DNA of 64,000 nucleotides, from contig NZ_CP079800.1 in assembly GCF_028869115.1 (NCBI RefSeq), positions 1,984,001 to 2,048,000 of the forward strand, given 5' to 3'. This DNA is from Pseudemcibacter aquimaris (GTDB taxonomy: Bacteria > Pseudomonadota > Alphaproteobacteria > Sphingomonadales > Emcibacteraceae). How positions within the stretch are numbered: the stretch's first letter is position 1; every line of letters begins with the position of its first letter. Position numbers and translations under genes: made by a program. The notes beneath the pieces are model-generated. The model saw only the letters and a list, made by a program, of their open reading frames with translations. It was not told where the DNA came from and searched no databases. Shown one piece after another: positions 8,713-17,941 of the stretch.

Positions 8713-8845
8713 AAAACACTTTGCGCGGTAAGCCGATTCAGTTAGAATTCCACCATATCCACCAAACATAACAGCAATAATAACGAAGTGCCCTTTGATA
8801 AGCTTAAAAAACACCCAAAGGGACATAAATGTTAAGGCGGGAAGA

Positions 8846-11800
8846 ATGAAGATAGAAAGAAATTATACAGACGCGAACCTCGGTGCATATGCCGATATAG
8901 CTTTTAGAAAAACAGACAGCGAAATTAGCAATCCAAACGGCGAAGTCGTATTTGGATTAAAAGGGTTCGAAGTCCCAAATGACTGGAGCCAGGTTGCGTC
9001 TGATATCATCGCGCAAAAATATTTCCGTAAAGCGGGCGTACCAGCATGTCTAAAACCCGTCAAAGAAGACGGTGTTCCAAGCTGGCTTTGGCGCCATGTT
9101 GCCGATGAAGAAAAACTTGAAAAATTACCGGATGATGAAAAATACGGTCCGGAAACAAGCGCACAACAAGTTTTCCACCGCCTTGCCGGTACATGGACAT
9201 ATTGGGGATGGAAAGGCAATTATTTCGAAACAGAAAGTGATGCCAGTGCCTTTTATGACGAACTTGTTTTTATGCTTGCAAGCCAGATGTGTGCGCCAAA
9301 TTCACCGCAATGGTTTAACACCGGTATTCATTGGGCATATGGCATTGATGGCCCGTCGCAAGGACATTTTTATGTTGATCCAAATACGGGTGATCTGACC
9401 AAATCCGCAAGCGCATATGAACATCCGCAACCCCATGCCTGCTTCATTCAGGGGGTAAATGATGATCTTGTTGGTGATGGCGGCATCATGGACCTATGGA
9501 CCCGTGAAGCGCGCCTGTTTAAATATGGTTCCGGCACAGGCAGCAATTTTTCCAATGTCCGTGGTGCGGGCGAAAGCCTTTCCGGTGGTGGCGCATCATC
9601 AGGGCTTATGAGCTTTTTAAAAATTGGCGATAGATCAGCTGGTGCGATTAAATCCGGCGGCACCACAAGACGTGCTGCAAAAATGGTAATCGTTGATGTT
9701 GATCATCCGGATATAGAGGATTTCATCAACTGGAAAGTGGTTGAGGAACAAAAAGTATCCGCCCTTGTCACCGGGTCAAAGGTCACAGAAAAACATGCAA
9801 AGGCGATAATGGCAGCCTGTCATTTAGATGGACTTGAAAATGCCTGTGATCCAAAAGAAAATGCGGAACTTAAAACCGCGATCCTTAACGCACGCCGTGA
9901 TATGGTACCGGAAAACACCATTCAACGTGTGATTGGTTTTGCAAAACAAGGCTTTACCAAAATTGATTTTGAAACCTATGATACCGATTGGGATTCAGAA
10001 GCTTATATGACCGTATCGGGGCAAAATTCCAATAACACCGTGCGTGTAACCGACGCATTTATGAAAGCGGTTGATGATGATGCCGATTGGAACCTTACCA
10101 ACCGTACCAATGGTGAAATTTTCAAAACCGTAAAGGCACGTGACCTTTGGAATGATATCGGCCTTAGCGCATGGCAATGTGCTGATCCGGGTTTACAGTT
10201 CCACACCACCATCAATGATTGGCACACATGCCCTAACAGTGGTGAAATCCGTGCATCGAACCCTTGTTCCGAATATATGTTCCTTGATGACACCGCATGT
10301 AATCTCGCGTCATTAAATCTGATGAAATTTAAAACCCGTGACGGCGAATTTGACGTTAAAAGTTTTGAACATGCTACACGTATCTGGACAATCGTTCTTG
10401 AAATTTCCGTGATGATGGCACAATTCCCATCACGCGAAATTGCTATGCGCAGTTATGAATACCGCACGCTAGGTCTTGGCTTTGCCAATATTGGTGCGCT
10501 GATTATGTCATGTGGGTATGGATATGACAGTGTTGAGGGCCGCGCCCTTTGTGGTTCAATCAGTGCACTGATGACTGGGGTCAGTTATAAAACATCGGCG
10601 GAAATGGCGGCCCGTCTTGGTGCATTTCCAAAATTTGAAGACAATAAAACACCAATGCTACAGGTGATCCATAATCACCGAACTGCCGCATGGGGTAAAT
10701 CATATTATAAGGGGTTAAACATCCACCCTGCCCCGCTTGATATTAAAAATTGCCCGTTTGATGATATTGCGGTTGCGGCGGGCCGCGCATGGGATATGGC
10801 CCTTGCATATGGTGAACAACACGGGTTTAGAAACGCACAAGTTTCCGTGATAGCACCAACAGGCACAATCGGCCTGGTGATGGATTGTGATACAACAGGT
10901 ATTGAACCTGATTTCGCACTGGTGAAATTTAAAAAACTTGCTGGTGGTGGTTATTTCAAAATCATCAACCGAATGGTACCCGAAGCACTTAAAACGCTGG
11001 GTTATTCACCAAAACAAATCGATGAAATTTCCAGATATGCCGTCGGACACGGCAATCTTGTAAACGCCCCGCATATCAATTGGGACAGTTTAAAAGCAAA
11101 AGGATTTGCAAACGCGCAGCTTGATCAATTAAGCGGTGCGATCGAGGATGCCTTTGACATCACGTTTGCCTTTAACCGTTATACATTTGGTGATGAATTT
11201 TGCACAGACGTTCTTGGAATTAGCACCGAACAGCTATCCAACCCATCATTCAACATGTTGAAAGAATTGGGCTTTACTAAAGAACAAATTAACGCCGCCA
11301 ATGAATATGCAGCCGGTACCTTTACCCTTGAAGGCGCGCCACATTTAAAAGATGAACATATCGCCATTTTTGATTGCGCAAACCCATGCGGCAAAAAAGG
11401 AAAACGTTTCTTAAGCGCCCACAGCCATATTCACATGATGGCGGCGGCACAACCGTTTATTTCCGGTGCGATTTCCAAAACAATCAATATGCCGAATGAT
11501 GCAAGCGTCGAAGATTGCATGGAAGCATACACCCTTTCATGGAAACTGGGGCTTAAGGCAAATGCGTTATACCGTGATGGTTCAAAATTAAGTCAGCCAT
11601 TAAACGCCGCAATCCTTGAGGAAGAGGAAATCGAAGAATTACCGCTTCATGAAAAAACCAAGGCGGTCGCGGAAAAAATCGTCGAACGCGTGATAGAACA
11701 AGGCCCGGCCAAACGCCGCAAACTGCCAACCCGCCGTAAGGGTTACACACAAAAAGCAACCGTTGGCGGCCATAAAGTGTACCTGCGTAGTGGTGAATAT

Positions 11801-12478
11801 GATGATGGCACACTCGGTGAAATATTCATCGACATGCATAAAGAAGGCGCCGCATTCCGAAGCTTAATGAATAACTTCGCCATCGCATTATCCATCGGGC
11901 TTCAGTATGGGGTGCCACTGGATGAATATGTGGATGCCTTTACATTCACGCGGTTTGAGCCATCCGGTCAGGTGGTCGGCAACGACGCCATTAAAATGGC
12001 AACATCGGTTCTTGATTATATTTTCCGTGAATTGGCGGTGTCTTATCTTGGTAGAACCGACCTCGCCCATGTGGTACCGGATGACCTTATGCCCGATAGC
12101 ATGGGAAGCGGTGATGATGATATTTCCGATGAAAGCTCCACCGCCGAAACCGGTGATGCGCTTAACCGTGTCATTGGCCTGACCAGTACCGGGTACGTCA
12201 GGAAAAGTAATCTTTATGTGCTGCAACAGGAAACCGTTGAAACCACAAAAAAGACAAAAGCACTGAAAATATCCGAAGACACGCAAATCGCAGTTGGCGC
12301 AGAAGAAGTTCAAGAAACCGTAATCATCGAACATGATGACCGTTCAAATCAGATCCTCGAAGCCAAAATGAAAGGATACGAAGGGGACGGATGCGCCGAA
12401 TGCGGCAATTTCACCATGGTAAGGAACGGTACGTGCCTTAAATGTGATACATGCGGTTCCACAAGCGGGTGCAGTTAA
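8846..12478 (+). CDS. nrdJ: Vitamin B12-dependent (class II) ribonucleotide reductase
   Basis: NrdJ reduces ribonucleotides to deoxyribonucleotides using adenosylcobalamin to generate the thiyl radical, so it works with or without oxygen. The start at 8846 gives 1210 aa beginning MKIERNYT, preceded by AAGGCGGGAAG; a TTG at 8795 would add 17 residues that are unlikely. Features in order: N-terminal region [27 protein letters not shown] with a substrate-site Cys; the [16 protein letters not shown] loop; [21 protein letters not shown] around the active site; [23 protein letters not shown]; and a C-terminal zinc-ribbon-like CAECGNF...[14 protein letters not shown] likely involved in re-reduction. 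No other RNR genes are nearby. Candidate NrdR boxes lie upstream. Confidence 0.97.
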   Translation: MKIERNYTDANLGAYADIAFRKTDSEISNPNGEVVFGLKGFEVPNDWSQVASDIIAQKYFRKAGVPACLKPVKEDGVPSWLWRHVADEEKLEKLPDDEKYGPETSAQQVFHRLAGTWTYWGWKGNYFETESDASAFYDELVFMLASQMCAPNSPQWFNTGIHWAYGIDGPSQGHFYVDPNTGDLTKSASAYEHPQPHACFIQGVNDDLVGDGGIMDLWTREARLFKYGSGTGSNFSNVRGAGESLSGGGASSGLMSFLKIGDRSAGAIKSGGTTRRAAKMVIVDVDHPDIEDFINWKVVEEQKVSALVTGSKVTEKHAKAIMAACHLDGLENACDPKENAELKTAILNARRDMVPENTIQRVIGFAKQGFTKIDFETYDTDWDSEAYMTVSGQNSNNTVRVTDAFMKAVDDDADWNLTNRTNGEIFKTVKARDLWNDIGLSAWQCADPGLQFHTTINDWHTCPNSGEIRASNPCSEYMFLDDTACNLASLNLMKFKTRDGEFDVKSFEHATRIWTIVLEISVMMAQFPSREIAMRSYEYRTLGLGFANIGALIMSCGYGYDSVEGRALCGSISALMTGVSYKTSAEMAARLGAFPKFEDNKTPMLQVIHNHRTAAWGKSYYKGLNIHPAPLDIKNCPFDDIAVAAGRAWDMALAYGEQHGFRNAQVSVIAPTGTIGLVMDCDTTGIEPDFALVKFKKLAGGGYFKIINRMVPEALKTLGYSPKQIDEISRYAVGHGNLVNAPHINWDSLKAKGFANAQLDQLSGAIEDAFDITFAFNRYTFGDEFCTDVLGISTEQLSNPSFNMLKELGFTKEQINAANEYAAGTFTLEGAPHLKDEHIAIFDCANPCGKKGKRFLSAHSHIHMMAAAQPFISGAISKTINMPNDASVEDCMEAYTLSWKLGLKANALYRDGSKLSQPLNAAILEEEEIEELPLHEKTKAVAEKIVERVIEQGPAKRRKLPTRRKGYTQKATVGGHKVYLRSGEYDDGTLGEIFIDMHKEGAAFRSLMNNFAIALSIGLQYGVPLDEYVDAFTFTRFEPSGQVVGNDAIKMATSVLDYIFRELAVSYLGRTDLAHVVPDDLMPDSMGSGDDDISDESSTAETGDALNRVIGLTSTGYVRKSNLYVLQQETVETTKKTKALKISEDTQIAVGAEEVQETVIIEHDDRSNQILEAKMKGYEGDGCAECGNFTMVRNGTCLKCDTCGSTSGCS

Positions 12479-12516
12479 ACTGGAATTCTAAAGAATTTTA
12501 CTAAATTTTTACCTAA

Positions 12517-12557
12517 TAAGCGCATTCTAATATCTAAGTGATTCTTGAATGCGCTTA
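12517..12557. repeat. 11-bp perfect inverted repeat after nrdJ
   Basis: TAAGCGCATTC (12517-12527) is repeated as GAATGCGCTTA (12547-12557) with a 19-base spacer. It begins 39 bases after the nrdJ stop and ends about 53 bases before the next start. There is no T-run after the second arm, so a canonical terminator is not shown. It may be a 3' stability hairpin for nrdJ mRNA or an operator for the downstream c-di-GMP gene. Confidence 0.6.
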
Positions 12558-12610
12558 TGCACCATCATCGCGTATTCTTTTGAAAGGTTTTAAAGGGTTA
12601 GGTATCGTAT

Positions 12611-14410
12611 ATGTCAGGTCAAACAGGCACCAGTGCTTTTCTTTTCAGAAATGAAAAACCGGCCCTTTCTTCTCGTAAAAATTCATTTGATATAACCAGC
12701 CCCATTAATGACGGCATCGCCATTGTCGGGGTAAAAGATAACGGCATTTTTCATTTAAATTCAGCCAACGAAGAATTTCTTAAGCTTGTGAATAATGAAA
12801 CAGCAAGACCGGTTGGTGACCTGATTTCCAACATTTTTTGGGGTGACGATATCAATGATGATGAATTATTTCGAAATATTCAGAATGTTTATGTTGAGAG
12901 TTCGCCGAATGCTTTCATTTGGAAACTGAAACTCGGTGGTCGTGACACGACGCTTATTTGCAAAATCATTCCGCTGCTGTGTAAGGATGGTGACGTCTGT
13001 CAAATGAGCATCATCACAAGCCATTACGACGAAGAAGAACAGCTTGATATCGAAATTGAACAATATAACCATTATGACCCCCTAACCCGTTTACCAAACA
13101 AACAAAAATTTTATGAAAATCTGGAAAATGCATTTGATGACATTGCCGCCGAACACCCGGAATATAGCAAAACATCCGGCGCGGACGCCGCCGTATTATT
13201 CATCAATGTAAAACGTCTGCAACGGGTCAATGAAAGTTACGGATATGAGTTTGGTGACAAGGTATTAAAGGCGTTATCGGCAGAATTAAAAAGCCTGGTT
13301 CATGAAAATGCGGAACTGGCACGTTTTAGTAACGATAAATTTGTCATCTTTCTTTCTGAAGTTCATTTTGAAAATGTAAAACGCGAAGCTGGCAACCTCG
13401 CTAATTCAATACATCATCACATCAATAATAAACGCCTTGTGTCGGGCAATGATATTCATATTTCCGTGGCCATTGGCATTGCAACGGGTGCTGCATCATC
13501 ATCCACCATCGAACGATTGATGCAAAATGCGCATTTGGCGATGAAGAAAAACAACGGCAGCACTTCTTCAACCCAAACCATTATATTCAATCAGGAAATT
13601 CAGGCACAAGCCGCGCGAAAAATCAAATTGGAAACCGAATTCCGTGAAGCGCTTGATAGAAATGAACTGGAACTTCATTATCAGCCGATAGTGAATATGC
13701 AAAATGGACTGATCATGGGGTTTGAGGGGCTATCACGATGGTTAAATTCATCACGTGGTTACATTTCCCCACTCGAATTTATCACCATTGCCGAAGAAAC
13801 CGGCCTTATCATCAAGCTTGGTGAATGGGTAACGGCCACGGCATGCCGTGACCTTAAGGGTTGGATTGACGCCAATCCGCTCGCGTCATCATTACAAAAG
13901 GCAGTGAATGTTTCTAGCAGCCATATTATTTCAGAAAGCGTCACACCGCTTGTGCGTGATAACTTGGCACAATGGGATTTAAGCGGGCAAAATTTAAAAT
14001 TGGAACTCACGGAATCCACCATCATGGAAAATTCCGATGTGGCGAAAAACATCCTGCTTGATTTAAAAACCCTGGGTATAACGCTAGCCGTTGATGATTT
14101 CGGCACCGGATATTCATCGCTTTCTTATTTAAGCCAAATTCCCGCCGACAGCATTAAAATCGACCGCGCATTCATTTCCAAAATGGATAAGGGCGACGAA
14201 GGCATCAATATGGTCAAGGTTATCATTAACCTTGCCAAATCGCTTGGTATGACCGTGGTCGCAGAAGGCATCGAAACAGAGGCCCAATGCCAGAAATTAA
14301 AAGAACTTGGATGCCATTACGGGCAAGGGTTCCTGTTTTCCAAGGCTGTACCCGCGGATGAAGCATCCGATATCATTTTAAATCAACCCTTTACGAAGTA
14401 CTTTTCATAA
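12611..14410 (+). CDS. GGDEF/EAL protein, probable c-di-GMP phosphodiesterase
   Basis: This is a 599-aa cytoplasmic protein with no TM segment. Residues about 30-150 look PAS-like (GIAIVGVKDNGIFHLNSANEEF). Residues about 155-330 form a GGDEF domain whose active-site motif is degenerate: ARFSNDKFV, with SNDKF at 240-244 in place of GGDEF, so cyclase activity is unlikely. Residues about 340-590 form an EAL domain with key residues retained: FEGL (E372), ELTES (465-469), DDFGTGYSSL (from 495), K516/D518 and AEGIET with E552. The likely activity is c-di-GMP hydrolysis, with the GGDEF domain as a possible GTP sensor. It has its own intergenic region upstream. Confidence 0.92.
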   Translation: MSGQTGTSAFLFRNEKPALSSRKNSFDITSPINDGIAIVGVKDNGIFHLNSANEEFLKLVNNETARPVGDLISNIFWGDDINDDELFRNIQNVYVESSPNAFIWKLKLGGRDTTLICKIIPLLCKDGDVCQMSIITSHYDEEEQLDIEIEQYNHYDPLTRLPNKQKFYENLENAFDDIAAEHPEYSKTSGADAAVLFINVKRLQRVNESYGYEFGDKVLKALSAELKSLVHENAELARFSNDKFVIFLSEVHFENVKREAGNLANSIHHHINNKRLVSGNDIHISVAIGIATGAASSSTIERLMQNAHLAMKKNNGSTSSTQTIIFNQEIQAQAARKIKLETEFREALDRNELELHYQPIVNMQNGLIMGFEGLSRWLNSSRGYISPLEFITIAEETGLIIKLGEWVTATACRDLKGWIDANPLASSLQKAVNVSSSHIISESVTPLVRDNLAQWDLSGQNLKLELTESTIMENSDVAKNILLDLKTLGITLAVDDFGTGYSSLSYLSQIPADSIKIDRAFISKMDKGDEGINMVKVIINLAKSLGMTVVAEGIETEAQCQKLKELGCHYGQGFLFSKAVPADEASDIILNQPFTKYFS

Positions 14411-14479
14411 TTCGCTTCGTATTTTCACGGTGTTATTGCATAATTATTCATATGGATAATCATGACTTAAGGGTACACA

Positions 14480-14857
14480 ATGGAAAAAATATATAAACGC
14501 CAACCGACCATTCGCACGCTTCCTAAACATAGCAACATTAATTCAAACGGCCATATTTTTGGCGGTTGGATTTTATCACAAATGGATAGCGCCGCCGGGA
14601 TCGAAGCCATCCGCCGGGTGGGCGGCCCTGTGGCCACCGTCGCCATTGAGGCCATGAAATTCCACGCACCCGTCAATGTCGGCGACTGGATGAGCGTTTA
14701 TACCGACATCACAAAAGTGGGCACAACATCACTAACCATCCATATTGAAGTAACCGTGGTCAGCCGTGATACAGAAGACGAAACACTAGTCACCGAGGGC
14801 GACTTTATCTTCGTCGCCCTAGATGAAAATCATCGCCCGAAAAAAATTGATGATTAA
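14480..14857 (+). CDS. Acyl-CoA thioesterase, YciA-type hotdog fold
   Basis: This 125-aa single hotdog-domain protein resembles YciA, hydrolysing acyl-CoAs in the cytoplasm as a hexamer. It shows RTLPKHSNINSNGHIFGGWI, with the catalytic Asp in SQMDSAAG (D36), and VATVAIEAMKFHAPVNVGD, typical of the family. An AAGGG site precedes the ATG. The stop codon overlaps the stop of the convergent alkaline phosphatase gene (shared TTAA), so the two transcripts run into each other. Confidence 0.92.
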   Translation: MEKIYKRQPTIRTLPKHSNINSNGHIFGGWILSQMDSAAGIEAIRRVGGPVATVAIEAMKFHAPVNVGDWMSVYTDITKVGTTSLTIHIEVTVVSRDTEDETLVTEGDFIFVALDENHRPKKIDD

Positions 14858-16155
14858 TCAAACAGGAATTTCGCCATCACACCCTTGATGTCCGTTTGAC
14901 GAATAGTTCCTTTAAAGGTCATGTCTTGCGGCAAACCATATGAATAAACCGGAACATTAATACCGGTATGGGCCTGATCATCGGCGTTATCCGTACCGTA
15001 ATAAATGACCATTTCATTGCCGCCTTTTGAAAGCAACATTTCATATAATCCCGGCAGATTTTCAGCGGTGCGTATATAATTTTCATAGTATGGATGATGG
15101 ATATTTTGCGTTGAGCCACCATGATCCGCCGTGATTATCACCACCGTATCCGGATGATTTTTCGCATAATCAACCGCCAGTTTCGCCGTGCGGTCAAATT
15201 CAAGCATTGAACCCATTGACCCACAAATATCCGCGTCATGGGCCGCTTTATCAATTGATGCGCCCTCAACCATCAGGAAGAAACCCTTATCATTATTACT
15301 GGATAATGATGATAAGGCCTTTTCGGTCATTTGTTCCAGTGACGGTGCGACCGTATGATCCGGATTTACAATACATCTTTCTGCGTCTGGAAAAATCACA
15401 TTACCGTCTGCACCAACCGATACTTTTTCAGCAGGCTTGCCGTCAACAGATTTCCATGTACGTGGCAAATGATAATCGGAAAAGACACCCCATACTTTAT
15501 CTGCTGTCACACCATCAAGGTCATCCGCCGATTTAACAATGGTGTATCCTTTTGATTTTGCGTCATTTTCAACCGTTGTTCCGTCCTTTTGGGCCGGAAG
15601 CAACCTATATCCACCGCCCATCATCACATCAACACCCAGATCAAGATATTGATTAATGATCGGTGCTTCGCCGTCCGTACATGCCTCTTGTCCGGCGTAC
15701 ATGCAATATCTGTTATTCACATGTGATCCAAATGCTGCGGGGGTCGCGTCGGTGATCACCGCCGTTGTCACAAGGCCGACTTTAAATCCATTTTCTTTCG
15801 CCTCTTCCGCGATGGTTTTCATCGGCTTACCATGCTGCGCTGTGGTTGAAATTCGGCGTACGCTCGTAAGCATTCCTGTCGCAAGCGCTGTGCCGCCACT
15901 GGCGCTGTCACCAACAAACGCGATATTATCCGCATTATCATTGCGTTTGGAAATCACGATCGCTGACGCGGTATTTTCCATTGTATCAAGGAAAAGCCCC
16001 GCACCGCTGTCGAATTCATAATTGCGGGTCGCGGAAATTTCCGCCTCACCCATGCCATCACCGATTAAAAGGATCACATTTTTCGGTGCGGCCTCAGCAG
16101 CCATCATTGGCATAATCAATGCCGCGGCGGTTGAAAGAAACGTTTTTTTCATCAT
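14854..16155 (-). CDS. Secreted alkaline phosphatase (copy 1)
   Basis: This is a 433-aa PhoA-superfamily alkaline phosphatase that releases phosphate from monoesters in the periplasm or outside the cell. A signal peptide spans about residues 1-22 (TAAALIMPMMAAEA, cut before APKN). Metal and active-site features follow: VILLIGDGMGEAEI (D32), VGDSASGGTALATG with D82 and nucleophile S83, FLMVEGASIDKAAHDAD, IITADHGGSTQNI and a final AHTG with a metal-ligand His. It lies five bases downstream of a close paralogue, so the pair is a tandem duplication and probably one operon. Its stop overlaps that of the thioesterase gene. Confidence 0.95.
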   Translation of the reverse strand: MMKKTFLSTAAALIMPMMAAEAAPKNVILLIGDGMGEAEISATRNYEFDSGAGLFLDTMENTASAIVISKRNDNADNIAFVGDSASGGTALATGMLTSVRRISTTAQHGKPMKTIAEEAKENGFKVGLVTTAVITDATPAAFGSHVNNRYCMYAGQEACTDGEAPIINQYLDLGVDVMMGGGYRLLPAQKDGTTVENDAKSKGYTIVKSADDLDGVTADKVWGVFSDYHLPRTWKSVDGKPAEKVSVGADGNVIFPDAERCIVNPDHTVAPSLEQMTEKALSSLSSNNDKGFFLMVEGASIDKAAHDADICGSMGSMLEFDRTAKLAVDYAKNHPDTVVIITADHGGSTQNIHHPYYENYIRTAENLPGLYEMLLSKGGNEMVIYYGTDNADDQAHTGINVPVYSYGLPQDMTFKGTIRQTDIKGVMAKFLFD

Positions 16156-16160
16156 GTCCC

Positions 16161-17468
16161 CTAATCAAAAAGGAATTTTTTCATGGCCGGATAAATTTCC
16201 GTTTGTTGAATAACACCCATCAAGTCTTCTGCGTTATCCATGCCAAATGTATAAACCGGAACATTAACACCTGTGTGTGATTGGTCATTGATATTGTTTG
16301 TACCGTAATAGGCACCAATTTCATTACCGCCTTTTGAAAGCAGTAATTGATAAAGGCCCGGGATATGATCACGGCGAAACGGTGAACCATCATATGATTC
16401 CGGGCGGTAAATCACTTGTGTGGCTTGCCCGTGGTCGGCGGTCACGATAACGGCTGTATCACCATTTTCTTTCGCGAACTCAACCGCCATTTCAACGGTT
16501 CTATCGAATGCAAGCATTTCACCAATGGTACCGCAAGGTTTTGCCACGTGCGCCTGTTTATCAATCGATGCGCCCTCAATCATCAGGAAGAAACCCTTAT
16601 CATCATTTTTAAGGCTTTCCATGGCGTATTTTGACATTTCTTCTAATCTTGGCATACCCGCATGGGCCGGATTAATTTCACATGCCGCTGGCTCTGGGAA
16701 AATCACAACTCTGTCTTCGTCAACCTCAACAAAATCGGCACCCTTACCACCTGGGCCAACCCATTCAACTGGCATATGTCCGTTTGAAAATACACCAAAT
16801 GTCTTTGTTCCCGTTTCAAGGTTCATTAATTCATCACGCTTGGTAATCACCGTGTATCCGTGTGATTTTGCCTTTTCTTCGACAGTGCCGCCACTTGCCT
16901 CGGATGCTGGTAAAAGGTTTGTACCACCACCGAGCATCACATCAACATTGGTATCAAGCATTTGTTCAACGATCGGTGTATCACCGAATTCGTTACAGGC
17001 GCTTGAGCCAACCATGAAACAATAACGGTTTTGCGCGTGGGCAGCGAATGATGCCGGTGTCGCGTCCGTAATGATTGAAGTGGTGACAAGACCCGTTTTA
17101 AAGCCTTTTGCCTTTGCTTGCTCTAGGATGGTTTCATAAGGGGCGCCGTCCTCTGCGCGTACGGCAACGCGTCCCGAACTCGTGCGGTTTCCGGTTGAAA
17201 TGGTCGTACCGCCACTGGCGCTTTCGCCCGCAAATTCTATCTTGCTTGGGTCATGAACCATTTTTTGCTTAACGATCACAGAACCGCGGTTTTTCATGGT
17301 GTCCACAAAAAGCCCCGCTTCACCATCAAATTCATAGGCACGTGTCAGTGCGATTTCTGCCTCGCCCATACCATCACCGATTAAAAGAATGATGTTTTTC
17401 GGTGCCGCAATTGATGTTGAAAAAGAAGCAGTTAGTATCCCCGCCGCCATTAAAAGTGATCGTTTCAT
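16161..17468 (-). CDS. Secreted alkaline phosphatase (copy 2, Asp-to-Glu next to the nucleophile)
   Basis: This 435-aa paralogue of the following gene has a signal peptide (MKRSLLMAAGILTASFSTSI, cut near AAPKN) and the same fold: IILLIGDGMGEAEI, FLMIEGASIDKQAHVAK, IVTADHGQATQVI and SHTG near the end. The active-site block reads AGESASGGTTISTG: the Asp normally before the nucleophilic Ser is Glu82, while copy 1 has Asp. In E. coli PhoA the equivalent residue (D101) tunes phosphate release, so this copy may have altered kinetics or substrate range. It is first in the two-gene operon. A PHO-box-like sequence upstream is too weak to call. Confidence 0.94.
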   Translation of the reverse strand: MKRSLLMAAGILTASFSTSIAAPKNIILLIGDGMGEAEIALTRAYEFDGEAGLFVDTMKNRGSVIVKQKMVHDPSKIEFAGESASGGTTISTGNRTSSGRVAVRAEDGAPYETILEQAKAKGFKTGLVTTSIITDATPASFAAHAQNRYCFMVGSSACNEFGDTPIVEQMLDTNVDVMLGGGTNLLPASEASGGTVEEKAKSHGYTVITKRDELMNLETGTKTFGVFSNGHMPVEWVGPGGKGADFVEVDEDRVVIFPEPAACEINPAHAGMPRLEEMSKYAMESLKNDDKGFFLMIEGASIDKQAHVAKPCGTIGEMLAFDRTVEMAVEFAKENGDTAVIVTADHGQATQVIYRPESYDGSPFRRDHIPGLYQLLLSKGGNEIGAYYGTNNINDQSHTGVNVPVYTFGMDNAEDLMGVIQQTEIYPAMKKFLFD

Positions 17469-17615
17469 TATCTTTATTCCTGAATTAAATATTATTAATG
17501 AAGCAAAGCATTTTTTTGATCACATTTCAATGCGGAAAAGAAATTTTAAATACAACAAATAATCAGCATAACTGTATGATTTATGACAAAAACTCATTCA
17601 AGCTATTCTAAAAAC

Positions 17616-17641
17616 AAAAAACCCGCCAGAAGGCGGGTTTT
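17616..17641 (-). terminator. Intrinsic terminator, distal copy
   Basis: The hairpin ACCCGCC (17621-17627), loop AGAA, GGCGGGT (17632-17638) is flanked by A and T runs and works best on the minus strand, followed by a T-rich tract. It resembles the terminator directly after tRNA-Lys and follows the duplicated tRNA 3' end in the same order and orientation. Confidence 0.75.
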
Positions 17642-17647
17642 GAAAAA

Positions 17648-17666
17648 TGGTGAGCCCGACAGGGTT
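17648..17666 (-). repeat. Duplicate of the last 19 nt of tRNA-Lys (including CCA)
   Basis: These 19 bases are identical to 17786-17804, the 3' end of the neighbouring tRNA-Lys gene: CCA end, discriminator, acceptor strand and part of the T arm. The rest of the tRNA is missing. The copy is followed by a similar terminator. It could be a relic of a second tRNA gene or an attachment-site-like scar from an element that used the tRNA 3' end. Confidence 0.8.
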
Positions 17667-17751
17667 GTCGTCAGTCGCTTTGCTCCTTCCGTCTCCTGCG
17701 CTACGCTTCGGAACCGAACAAGGATCAAACCTGATGCGACACATCAAAAAC

Positions 17752-17778
17752 AAAAAAACCCGCACGAAGCGGGTTTTT
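17752..17778 (-). terminator. Intrinsic terminator of tRNA-Lys
   Basis: CCCGC (17759-17763), loop ACGAA, GCGGG (17769-17773) is flanked by A7 and T5. In minus orientation it is a GC hairpin followed by a U run, eight bases past the tRNA CCA end. Confidence 0.85.
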
Positions 17779-17785
17779 GAGTTTT

Positions 17786-17861
17786 TGGTGAGCCCGACAG
17801 GGTTCGAACCTGTGACCTACTGATTAAAAGTCAGTTGCTCTACCAGCTGAGCTACGGGCCC
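17786..17861 (-). tRNA. tRNA-Lys (anticodon TTT)
   Basis: The reverse complement folds as a 76-nt cloverleaf with encoded CCA. The acceptor is GGGCCCG with CGGGCTC, and the D arm has GCTCAGCTGGTAGAGC. The anticodon stem is ACTGA/TCAGT with loop CTTTTAA, giving anticodon TTT. The T arm is ACAGGTTCGAACCCTGT. It is followed by an intrinsic terminator and stands alone between the tgt end and the phosphatase operon. Confidence 0.98.
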
Positions 17862-17941
17862 TCATGAAGAGGTGAGCGGAACATAAGGCCAGTTCCTTTA
17901 ATCGTCAATAGAAATTTGACTTATTTTTGTAAAAAATTTTA

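Larger units (their letters stand above)
8445..8845. other. Intergenic region between NDUFA12 and nrdJ
   Basis: This is a 401-base divergent control region without a convincing gene. It contains the two candidate NrdR boxes annotated separately and an AT-rich stretch just after them that could hold the nrdJ promoter. I looked for the conserved B12-box of cobalamin riboswitches (GCCACTG core) because nrdJ makes a B12-dependent enzyme, and did not find it. Confidence 0.6.
17469..17785. other. Intergenic region between alkaline phosphatases and tRNA-Lys
   Basis: This 317-base stretch has no convincing protein gene. It holds the promoter side of the alkaline phosphatase pair, two intrinsic terminators and a partial duplicate of the tRNA-Lys 3' end. 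The segment at 17667-17745 is GC-richer than its surroundings and does not match the tRNA body. Confidence 0.6.

Noticed and set aside
8445-8845. Cobalamin riboswitch before nrdJ
   Set aside because: The conserved B12-box core and the expected multi-stem layout are not visible.
17572-17589. PHO box upstream of the alkaline phosphatase operon
   Set aside because: Only one half (TTGTCAT on the minus strand) resembles the consensus; the second half does not match.
17583-17780. 65-aa protein gene on the plus strand
   Set aside because: The frame runs through two terminators and the antisense of a duplicated tRNA end, and has no ribosome site; it is a chance frame.
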